Source: Actinoplanes auranticolor
Lineage (GTDB): Bacteria; Actinomycetota; Actinomycetes; Mycobacteriales; Micromonosporaceae
Assembly: GCF_018332655.1 (NCBI RefSeq)
Contig: NZ_BOQL01000006.1
Span: forward strand, 223,946-287,945
Direction: 5' to 3'
DNA: 64,000 nt
Positions 34,322-41,132 of this stretch are shown here, piece after piece. The notes under the pieces were generated by a model that was not told the origin of the DNA, made no database searches, and saw nothing but the letters and a program-made list of their open reading frames with translations. How positions within the stretch are numbered: the first letter of the stretch is position 1; every line of letters begins with the position of its first letter. The translations under genes were made by a program, and so were the position numbers.

Positions 34322-35893
34322 GTGAGCGGGATGAGCTCTGGGCAGGTCCGCCCAGGAGTCGGCACGAGCGGCGGCACGCCTGACCGGGTGCTGCGCGCGA
34401 CGGTCGGCGCCGCCGTGGCCTGGATGGTGCTCTACACCGTGGCGACCGCGCTCTGCCAGGGCTCGCCGCGCGCGGCGCTGTTCCTGGGCGACATCGTCTA
34501 CCTCGTGCCGCTGGTCGCCGCGGTGCTGGTGGCCGGGGTTGCCGCCCGCCGTGAGCGGGGCCGGCACCGCAGGTTGTGGCAGCTGCTCGCGGTGGCGTTC
34601 GCCGCCCAGCTCGCCGGCGAGAGCATCTGGGCCGGCTACGACTATCTGACCGCCGACGGCCCGCCGGCGCCGTCGGTCGCCGACATCGGCTACCTGCTCT
34701 CCTCGACCCTGATGGTGGTCGCGGTGCTGGTCGGCTTCGGCGGGGCGAGCCGGCTGCGGCACCTGCGCGGGTTGCTGGACAGCACCCTGATCATGGTGAG
34801 CCTGGCCGCGCTGGGCTGGCACATGCTGATCCGGCCGCAGCTGACCGAGGCGGTGGCCTTCGCCGACCTGGTCACCATCGCGTACCCGCTGCTGGACGTG
34901 GTGCTGCTGACCTGCCTGGGCATCGTCGGCATGGCCGGGCACAAGTCGGTGCCGATGACGGTCCGGCTGGTCGGTGCGGCCGGGGCCGTCAACGCCGTCA
35001 GCGACATGATCTACACCTACCTGGCCACCTTCAGCGACTACGACAGCGGCAGCTGGGTGGACGTCGGCTTCGAGGCGGGCACGGTGCTGTGCCTGCTGGC
35101 CGCGGTGGTCGCCGTCCGCCGCCCGGAACCGCCCGCCGAGCCGCGGTCCTTCGACCGGGGCATGCCGCTCATGCCGATCCTGATCTCGCTCACCGCCACC
35201 TCGGCGCTCGTCGTCTTCGACAAAGTCGGTACCGGTGCCGTCAGCGATCTCACCCTGATCGTCGTCGCCGTCCTGTTCCTGACGGTCATGCTGCGCCAGT
35301 ACCTGTTCGCGGCGGATCGGGCCGCCCTGGCCGAGCAGCTCGCTCTGGCGGTGACCGAGCAGCAGCGGCTGGCGGTCACCGACGGCCTCACCGGCCTCTA
35401 CAACCGCCGGCACCTGATGACGATGGTGGACCGGCTGGGTGCCGCGCCCGCCGGCCGGCCGGTCAGCCTGATGGTCGTCGACCTGGACCACTTCAAGCTG
35501 GTCAACGACACCTACGGGCACCTGGCCGGCGACGCGGTCCTGCAGGCGGCCGCGGCCCGGATCACCGCGACCGCCCGGGCGAGCGACGTGGTGGCGCGCT
35601 ACGGCGGCGAGGAGTTCGTCCTGCTGCTGGCCGACACCGACGGGCCGGAGGCCGAACGGCTCGCCGAGCGGGTGCGCCGGCGGCTGCGGGAGGCGCCGAT
35701 CGTCGTCGGCGCCGTCCCCATCGCCCTGACCGCCTCGATCGGGGTGGCCAGCTCGTCCGACGGGGCCGTCCGGCATCTGCTGGAGGCCGCCGACCGCGCG
35801 CTCTACCGCGCCAAGGAGCAGGGCCGGGACCAGGTGTCGACCGTCGCCCCGCCGGTCCGCGAGCCCGTCGCCGTCCCCGGACCGACCGGCTGA
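34322..35893 (+). CDS. Membrane-anchored diguanylate cyclase (GGDEF)
   Basis: The N-terminal 330 residues hold roughly nine hydrophobic segments with no recognised sensor name. A C-terminal GGDEF domain (about 355-510) follows, with DGLTGLYNRRH, the DLDHFKLVND metal site and an intact RYGGEEF active site (Gly428-Phe432), so synthesis of c-di-GMP from GTP is expected. No RxxD inhibitory site lies directly before the GGEEF motif. The start is GTG 34322; ATG 34331 in the same frame is an alternative. There is no EAL domain. It stands alone after the NRPS operon. Confidence 0.88.
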   Translation: MSGMSSGQVRPGVGTSGGTPDRVLRATVGAAVAWMVLYTVATALCQGSPRAALFLGDIVYLVPLVAAVLVAGVAARRERGRHRRLWQLLAVAFAAQLAGESIWAGYDYLTADGPPAPSVADIGYLLSSTLMVVAVLVGFGGASRLRHLRGLLDSTLIMVSLAALGWHMLIRPQLTEAVAFADLVTIAYPLLDVVLLTCLGIVGMAGHKSVPMTVRLVGAAGAVNAVSDMIYTYLATFSDYDSGSWVDVGFEAGTVLCLLAAVVAVRRPEPPAEPRSFDRGMPLMPILISLTATSALVVFDKVGTGAVSDLTLIVVAVLFLTVMLRQYLFAADRAALAEQLALAVTEQQRLAVTDGLTGLYNRRHLMTMVDRLGAAPAGRPVSLMVVDLDHFKLVNDTYGHLAGDAVLQAAAARITATARASDVVARYGGEEFVLLLADTDGPEAERLAERVRRRLREAPIVVGAVPIALTASIGVASSSDGAVRHLLEAADRALYRAKEQGRDQVSTVAPPVREPVAVPGPTG

Positions 35894-35944
35894 CCTGCGC
35901 ACACTTCGGCCGGCACCGAACCGTCCCGGCCGTACCGTTTCGCC

Positions 35945-36631
35945 GTGCAGCAGATCACCGGCCGGGAGGCCGCCCTCGCCGTCCTGCGGGACCCCCGTTT
36001 CGTTGTGCCGTCGGTGCCGCCCGGCCCGACCGGGATCGCCTGGCTGCGGGCCACGGTGGGCCGCTTCAGCACGGGGGCGGCCCATGACCGCCGCCGGGCC
36101 CTGTCCGTCGCCGTCCTCGCCGCAGTGCCGCCCGCGACGCTGCGCACGGGCGGCGGCGCGCACCCGGTGACCGTGCTGGCCCGCGCCCTCGGCATCGCGG
36201 AGCCGGTGACGGACCTGGTGCGCGCCGTGGCCCAGGCCTACCAGCCGGGCACCGGGGACGAGCGCCGGGCCGACGCGGCGGTCGACCGGCTGGTGACGAT
36301 CCTCGGCGGGGAGCGCGACGAACCGACCGCCGCCCTGATCGGGGTGCTGACCCAGGCCTGCGACGCGACCGCCACGCTGATCGGGCGGGCGCGGCACCGA
36401 CCGGTCGAGGAGGTGCTGCACGACGATCCGCCGGTCCGGGCGACCCGGCGCCAGGCCCTGGTGGCGGCCACGGCCGGCGGGGTGACGGTGCAGGCGGGGG
36501 AGATCGTGCTGGTCGGCCTGGCCGGGGGACCGGCCTTCGGCGCCGGTCCGCGCCGCTGCCCAGGCCGCGACCATGCCCTGGCGCTGGTCGCCGGAGCCCT
36601 CGCGAGGGATTCACCCACCGTTCACGAGTGA
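35945..36631 (+). CDS. Shortened cytochrome P450-like protein
   Basis: Residues 198-207 read FGAGPRRCPG, the P450 haem-binding loop with Cys205 as thiolate ligand. A degenerate I-helix lies at about 129-148 (ACDATAT in place of AGxxTT). The protein has 228 residues against about 400 for a normal P450: the N-terminal half is missing, and the K-helix ExxR pair is not evident (the segment reads EEVLHDDPPV). It may be a haem-binding but catalytically altered member, or a decaying gene. The GTG start at 35945 has only a weak ribosome site. No redox partner is nearby. Confidence 0.6.
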   Translation: MQQITGREAALAVLRDPRFVVPSVPPGPTGIAWLRATVGRFSTGAAHDRRRALSVAVLAAVPPATLRTGGGAHPVTVLARALGIAEPVTDLVRAVAQAYQPGTGDERRADAAVDRLVTILGGERDEPTAALIGVLTQACDATATLIGRARHRPVEEVLHDDPPVRATRRQALVAATAGGVTVQAGEIVLVGLAGGPAFGAGPRRCPGRDHALALVAGALARDSPTVHE

Positions 36632-36671
36632 ACGCCGGACACCGGTCCGGCCACCGGCACAGACTGACCCG

Positions 36672-36848
36672 ATGATTGTCCTCGAGATCGCGGGGCTGCT
36701 CATCCTGGCCACCGCCACCTGGCTGGTCCTGAACCGGCCGCAGTCCGGCTCCGGCGTCCTGCACCGCCGCCTCACCACGACGATGCTGGCGGCCGGCGGC
36801 GCGGTGCTCGCGGGCAGCCTGATCGCCGGGGTCGTGCTCGCGTTCTGA
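36672..36848 (+). CDS. Small two-helix membrane protein
   Basis: The 58-residue frame starts with ATG at 36672 and has two hydrophobic stretches (about 2-19 and 37-57) joined by a short basic linker. I recognise no family. It lies 40 nt after the P450-like gene on the same strand. Confidence 0.45.
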   Translation: MIVLEIAGLLILATATWLVLNRPQSGSGVLHRRLTTTMLAAGGAVLAGSLIAGVVLAF

Positions 36849-36890
36849 CCCGCGGCGTTTGACGGTGATCGTCGCGGAAACAGTGCGGCG

Positions 36891-37034
36891 ATGCCGGGAT
36901 GGTGGCAAGCGGGCAGGCGGGGACTGCTGGCGGGCTCGGCGCTGCTGGCCGGCTACACCCTGGGCGGGGTGGCCCCGGGCATCCTGGCGGCCATCACCGC
37001 CCTGACCGCCTTCGCCCTGTCCCACGCCGGCTGA
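36891..37034 (+). CDS. Very small hydrophobic protein (47 aa)
   Basis: An ATG at 36891 opens a 47-codon frame with a basic start (MPGWWQAGRR) followed by an almost continuous hydrophobic run with Gly and Ala. The charge pattern fits a membrane peptide. There is no clear ribosome site, so translation is uncertain. Confidence 0.35.
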   Translation: MPGWWQAGRRGLLAGSALLAGYTLGGVAPGILAAITALTAFALSHAG

Positions 37035-37046
37035 CCGGCCCGCGGC

Positions 37047-38141
37047 TCACTCCGACCGCAGCGTGGCGACCGGGATGCCCTCGCCCACCGCCCAGGTCAG
37101 GCCGTCGCGGATGCCGTCCAGCGGCAACGGGCGGTCCCGGGTCACCGCCACCACCACCGTGGCCGACGGCGGCAGGAACGGGTTGCGCTCGCCCGCCGCG
37201 GCCAGCTCGGTGCCGACCCGGTAGGCCAGTTTCACGGCGTCGTCGTACGGCAGCGCCGGCATGATCAGCAGGAAACTGTCCTCGTCCAGCCGGGTGATCC
37301 GGTCGGTCGGGCGCAGCACCGAGGCCAGCACCGTGATCAGTCCTTCGTTGCGCAAGGCCAAGGTGCGGCGGCCGGTCTGCTCGGGCAGGGTCTGCACCGG
37401 GGCCGGGCGGACGCCCAGCAGGGCCACCGGCAGGGTGCCCGAGGCGGTCACCCCGTCGGCGCCCGACCAGCGGCGTACCCCGGCCTCGTCGGTCAATGCG
37501 GCCTGATGCCGGCCGCCCGGCGCGGCCCGTTCCACCGGGTTGCGCAGCTGCTGGATCGTGGCGCGGTCGCGGTCGGTGCGCTCGGCCAGCAGCCGTACCG
37601 CCGCGTCGGCGCGGCCCTCGCCGGGCGTCGCCGGCAGGTGCCGGACCCGTTCCACGACGTCGTCGATCGCCGCCCGGGCGCTCGCCGGGAGGCGGTCCGC
37701 CAGCGCCTCGCGCAGGCGCAGCACCTCGTGCAGGGCGTCGTCGCGCCGGAAGCGCCAGTCGCCGTCGAACACCCGGCCGGCCTCCAGGGTGGCCGCGCCG
37801 GGATCGATCTCCTCGCGGTCGTGGGCGACCAGGACGGCGCCGAAGCGCGGGGTCAGCACCGCGACCGTCCACTCCCGGGCGAGCTCCTCCGACTCGTGCA
37901 GGAGCACGGGGTACGGCCCGGCGGGCAGCTCCGGCGGCCGGGTGGCGACCAGGCCGACCACCGCGACGGCGGCGAGCTTGGCGATCCGTTCGTACACCTC
38001 GCGTTCCCGCTCGAAGTAGGGCAGCCGCTGGAACAGCGCGATGACCACCATCGGCCCGTCCTCGGCGACGGCCAGGGCCGCCTGCTCGATGGCGTGCGAG
38101 ACAGTCACCAACGTGGACTTGGTCAGGCGTTTCTCGATCAT
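37047..38141 (-). CDS. DICT-type sensory protein with degenerate GGDEF domain
   Basis: From the ATG at 38141 the protein has 364 residues. The first 150 or so resemble the DICT sensory domain often linked to GGDEF and EAL proteins. The C-terminal 110 have GGDEF-like spacing, but the active site reads RLDEDSF instead of GGDEF, so no cyclase activity is expected. It could bind c-di-GMP or act as a partner. An in-frame extension upstream to 38300 lacks family similarity and was not used. It lies 47 nt downstream of the GAF-ANTAR gene on the same strand, probably in one operon. Confidence 0.7.
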   Translation of the reverse strand: MIEKRLTKSTLVTVSHAIEQAALAVAEDGPMVVIALFQRLPYFEREREVYERIAKLAAVAVVGLVATRPPELPAGPYPVLLHESEELAREWTVAVLTPRFGAVLVAHDREEIDPGAATLEAGRVFDGDWRFRRDDALHEVLRLREALADRLPASARAAIDDVVERVRHLPATPGEGRADAAVRLLAERTDRDRATIQQLRNPVERAAPGGRHQAALTDEAGVRRWSGADGVTASGTLPVALLGVRPAPVQTLPEQTGRRTLALRNEGLITVLASVLRPTDRITRLDEDSFLLIMPALPYDDAVKLAYRVGTELAAAGERNPFLPPSATVVVAVTRDRPLPLDGIRDGLTWAVGEGIPVATLRSE

Positions 38142-38188
38142 CGGGCCGGACTTTACGGCGGTGTGCGGGGGTCCGCCACCGGTGCGCC

Positions 38189-38899
38189 TCAGGAGGGCCG
38201 GCCGGCCCGGGCGACCAGGGCCGCCGCGATGTCGCGGACCTTGCGGTTGCCCTGCTGCGAGACGCCGATGAGGATCTGGATCGCCTCCTCCGGAGAGCAC
38301 CGCCGCTCGCCCATGATGATGCCCTTGGCCTGCTCGATGACGGCCCGGCTCTCCATCGCCGCCCGCATCTGCTGGGCCAGGGTCACCTGGACGTCGTAGC
38401 CGTGGGCGTTGGCCAGCGCGGCGGCGGCGTACGCGGCGAAGGTCTGCGCGACCGCGACGGCCTCGTCGTCGAAGGCGTCGGGCGCGGTGGAGTAGAGGTT
38501 GATCGCGCCGGTGACGCCCTCCTCCACGGGTAGCCCGACGGCCAGGGCGCTGCGCATACCGGCGTCGACGGCCCGGGCGGCCCAGTCGGGCCAGCGGCTC
38601 TCGCTGTCGGTGTGCGGCGTGGCCAGGGTCTCGAGGGAGGCCGCGGCGTCCAGGCAGGGGCCGTAGCCTCGCCGGTACTGCGCCTCGTCCAGGGCCAGGG
38701 CCCGCTCGGCGGTGAAGGCGGCGGTGGCCGGGCCGGTCGGGCGGACCAGGGTCACGGAGACCTCATCGGCTCCCGGGACGGTGGCCTTGGCCAGCTCCGC
38801 GATGGTGCGCAGCACGCCGTCGAGGTCCGTCTCGCCGAGCTTGATCCGGCCGAGCCGGGCGAACGCGTGGGCGGCGGCGAGTCGCTGCGTCTCGGACAT
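38189..38899 (-). CDS. GAF-ANTAR transcription antitermination regulator
   Basis: The 236-residue protein has a GAF domain (about 20-165) and a C-terminal ANTAR domain (about 178-232) with the typical E-Q-A-K-G-I-I-M and A-x-x-I-L/I patterns. ANTAR domains bind paired hairpins in nascent RNA and prevent termination; the GAF part would sense a ligand or redox signal. The ATG at 38899 was chosen because family similarity begins there; the longer upstream frame is poor in recognisable sequence. Its RNA target is not evident nearby. Confidence 0.85.
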   Translation of the reverse strand: MSETQRLAAAHAFARLGRIKLGETDLDGVLRTIAELAKATVPGADEVSVTLVRPTGPATAAFTAERALALDEAQYRRGYGPCLDAAASLETLATPHTDSESRWPDWAARAVDAGMRSALAVGLPVEEGVTGAINLYSTAPDAFDDEAVAVAQTFAAYAAAALANAHGYDVQVTLAQQMRAAMESRAVIEQAKGIIMGERRCSPEEAIQILIGVSQQGNRKVRDIAAALVARAGRPS

Positions 38900-39028
38900 C
38901 CGAATTCCCCTCTGCCCGACTGCGGTCCTGGTCCCAGGCGCACACGCTACTCCGTCCCGGCCCGGCAAGTTGAACTGGTTCAAGCGTTTCGCGGACAGGT
39001 CCGGGCGCCCGGTAGCAGATTTCCTGTC

Positions 39029-39300
39029 ATGCGGATCGGAATCATCGGAGCCGGCCACCGCGGCGGATGCCGCCGCCTTCGGTGACGTCGTGCTGTTGCC
39101 CCGGACTGGGCGACGGCGCACACCCTGATCGACGCCACCGCGGGCGCGCTGACCGGCAAAGCGGTGCTCGACGCCACCGATCCCGTGGTCTGGAGCGACG
39201 GCCAGGGCTACCAGCGGGCCGTGCCCGGCGACCCCAGCGGCATCGAGACGCTGGCGGCCCGGACGCCGCGGCGGTCTTCGCCGGGGTGGTCGGCTCCCCG
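39029..39300 (+). pseudogene. Broken F420-dependent NADP reductase (NADPH:F420 reductase family)
   Basis: The ATG at 39029 starts MRIGIIGAG, the nucleotide-binding opening of this family. Further matching pieces continue in other frames: ATAADAAAFGDVVLLP (about 39056-39103), then AHTLIDATAGALTGKAVLDATDPVVW and the GIETLAART segment (about 39117-39270). At least two frame changes and internal deletions separate them, and the C-terminal part is missing. The intact enzymes have about 200 residues. This is a decayed copy. Confidence 0.6.
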
Positions 39301-39333
39301 CGGTGAGCCGGCGCGCCACGAGGCCCCGGCCGC

Positions 39334-40221
39334 CTACCGCTGCGCCGGCTCCGCGGGCAGGGCCAGTGCGGCCTCGAGGGTTGTCGCGTGCGGATGGCCG
39401 ATGTCCGGCAGCACGCCGGTGCCCTCCCAGTTGCCGCCGGTCACCGCGTCGCGGACCTCGGCCTCGGGCAGGAATCCCAGCACCTCCCGGGTCAGCCGGA
39501 CCGGCGTGACGTGGTCGGCGGCGCCCCGGGTCGGCTCACCCACCACGATCGCGCGTCCGCGCGCCTGCAGGTGGTACGCCAGCGCCTCGGCCGAGGAGTA
39601 GGTCCGGGGGCCGACCAGGACCGCGAGCGGCTGGGTGAGGGCGCTGCCGGGTGGCGTGTCGGTGGTCCACCACTGCCGCCGCCGGTCGCGGTAGAGCACG
39701 TCGGACAGGTGGTGAGCGTCGTCGCCCAGCAGCCGGCCCGCTATCGCCGCCACCGTGGCCGGATCCCCGCCGCCGTTGCCGCGCAGGTCGAGCACGAGCC
39801 GGGTGGACCCCTGGGCCAGGGCGAAGGCGGCGTCGAGGTACGGCCGGGCGAGCCCGTACGGCTCCAGCGTGTCCAGGGTCAGCACCCAGGTGCCGTCATC
39901 GAGCCGCCGGACCGCCGTGACGCCCGCGGACCGGCGCCGGACGAGGACCGGGTCCGGCGGTGGCCAGCCGTTCGCCTCGTCGTCGGCCAGGGCCGCGCTC
40001 GCCGCGTCGAAATGCAGTTCCAGGTGGCGGGAGTGGACGTTCGCGCATTCCTGCAGAGCCCGGCAGCCGGCCGCGTCGACCGGCTCGTGGCGGCCGGCGA
40101 AAGCGGCCGGGAGGTCGGCGGTGAGCCCGTCGAGCCGGGGCCCGGCCGGCATGAGCCGGCGCAGCCAGCCGACCAGCAGTTCGCTCAGTCCGGCGAGGGT
40201 CCGGACGTGATCAGTGGACAT
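39334..40221 (-). CDS. S41-family (C-terminal processing-like) serine peptidase
   Basis: The 295-residue protein has the tail-specific protease core: the LVLDLRGNGGGDP turn and the catalytic segment TYSSAEALAYHL, in which a serine of the YSSAE motif is the expected nucleophile, followed by a glycine-rich VVGEPTRGAAD loop. The N-terminal segment resembles the helical part of the IRBP-type subgroup. There is no signal peptide and no PDZ domain, so it may act in the cytosol. The start is ATG 40221. No operon partner is evident. Confidence 0.8.
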   Translation of the reverse strand: MSTDHVRTLAGLSELLVGWLRRLMPAGPRLDGLTADLPAAFAGRHEPVDAAGCRALQECANVHSRHLELHFDAASAALADDEANGWPPPDPVLVRRRSAGVTAVRRLDDGTWVLTLDTLEPYGLARPYLDAAFALAQGSTRLVLDLRGNGGGDPATVAAIAGRLLGDDAHHLSDVLYRDRRRQWWTTDTPPGSALTQPLAVLVGPRTYSSAEALAYHLQARGRAIVVGEPTRGAADHVTPVRLTREVLGFLPEAEVRDAVTGGNWEGTGVLPDIGHPHATTLEAALALPAEPAQR

Positions 40222-40265
40222 GATCCGACCGTAGGGCAGAAATCGGCGCCGGGTGGCCGTTCCCG

Positions 40266-40282
40266 CTCTGCCTTCGGCAGAG
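40266..40282. terminator. Short hairpin between S41 peptidase and lsr2
   Basis: A 7-bp perfect stem CTCTGCC/GGCAGAG closes a 3-nt loop. It lies upstream of the S41 gene and downstream of lsr2 on the minus strand, so it could add to termination of the lsr2 transcript. Confidence 0.35.
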
Positions 40283-40318
40283 AAGCCGGGGGCCGGGTTT
40301 TGTGCATTGCCGTGGCGG

Positions 40319-40336
40319 GACCGCCGAAAGGCGGTC
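40319..40336 (-). terminator. Hairpin downstream of lsr2
   Basis: A 7-bp stem GACCGCC/GGCGGTC closes a GAAA tetraloop, about 70 nt after the lsr2 stop codon. It is a plausible terminator without a U-tract. Confidence 0.45.
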
Positions 40337-40407
40337 GCGCGTGCCGGGACGCCGTTGCGACGGGCGTCGTCATCGCATTCGCGACGGCGTCACCGGCGGG
40401 CGCGGAA

Positions 40408-40752
40408 TCAGCGCTTGCTGTGGAAGGCCTCGACGATCGAGGTGGGGATGCGGCCGCGTTCGGAGACCTCGTAACCGTTCTTGTTGGCCCATTCCCGGAT
40501 GGCCTGGTTCTGGTCGCGGTTGGCCCGGCTGGGGGCCGGCGCGGCGCTGCGCGCGGCGATCCGCGCGGTGCTGCTGCGGCCGATCCGGGACGCGGCGGCC
40601 AGGTACGGGTCGAGCGCCTTGCGCAGCTTGCCGGCGTTCTTCTCGGAAAGGTCGATGGTGTAGCTGACCCCGTCGATGCTGAATTCGACGGTGCGGTCCG
40701 CTTTGCTGCCGTCAATGTCGTCGGTCAGCAGGGTGACGATCTGCTTGGCCAT
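40408..40752 (-). CDS. lsr2: Lsr2 nucleoid-associated xenogeneic silencer
   Basis: The 114-residue protein starts MAKQIVTLLTDDIDG and keeps the family layout: an N-terminal oligomerisation domain (1-55), a basic Ala/Arg/Ser linker (56-80) and a C-terminal DNA-binding domain with the RGR minor-groove hook (99-101, in EVSERGRIP). Lsr2 binds AT-rich DNA and silences foreign genes, often including secondary-metabolite clusters. The ATG at 40752 is preceded by GGGAG. It may be the main Lsr2 or one of several paralogues. Confidence 0.95.
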   Translation of the reverse strand: MAKQIVTLLTDDIDGSKADRTVEFSIDGVSYTIDLSEKNAGKLRKALDPYLAAASRIGRSSTARIAARSAAPAPSRANRDQNQAIREWANKNGYEVSERGRIPTSIVEAFHSKR

Positions 40753-40803
40753 GTTGTCGCTCCCGAATAAGCCCTGGTGCGGCACCTGGTGACCGCCTCT
40801 ATT

Positions 40804-40853
40804 GGCGATACCATAGCCGATATCGCCATGCTGTCGTCCGGCGCAGGGCGATA
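40804..40853. promoter_or_regulatory. Three copies of GGCGATA in the lsr2 upstream region
   Basis: GGCGATA (40804-40810) and TATCGCC (40821-40827) form a perfect 7-10-7 inverted repeat, and a third GGCGATA lies at 40847-40853. The sites sit 50-100 nt upstream of the lsr2 start, over the likely promoter (a TATGGT-like -10 on the minus strand lies inside the inverted repeat). They may be an autoregulatory or regulator-binding array. Confidence 0.4.
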
Positions 40854-41063
40854 AACGAATCCGCGTTCTTCCGTGTCGCGTATCCGTTACCGCAGCGTCG
40901 CACAAGGTGGTGCGGGCGCGCGGTCCGGGCCGCTGCGCCGCGGTCCGGTGCGGGTGGAAATATGTCGCGGCGTCCGGACCGGTCCGCTGCTTTGTGGTCC
41001 GTCCATAACGGACAACGACACCCGCGAATGGGGAGGGCTGTGTTTCGGCTTGGTGTCGGTCGC

Positions 41064-41092
41064 TTGACACGCATGTTGTGACCGTTAACACT
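41064..41092 (+). promoter_or_regulatory. Promoter and LacI-type operator of the large GH43 gene
   Basis: A consensus -35 TTGACA (41064-41069) is followed after 16 nt by TAACAC (41086-41091) as -10. The operator-like 16-mer TGTGACCGTTAACACT (41077-41092) overlaps spacer and -10; its core approximates the palindrome TGTTAACGTTAACA with a central CG, as LacI-family operators do. The same 16-mer at the same distance from the -35 precedes the second GH43 gene (55618-55646). The rest of 40854-41063 is non-coding, with several GGTCCG repeats. Confidence 0.7.
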
Positions 41093-41132
41093 TTCGGCAA
41101 TCTTCCGGCTCCCACCCTGGATAGAGGCCGTC

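Noticed and set aside
39388..40770. 460-codon + strand frame opposite the S41 peptidase and lsr2
   Set aside because: Antisense shadow; the minus strand has well-defined S41 and Lsr2 motifs.
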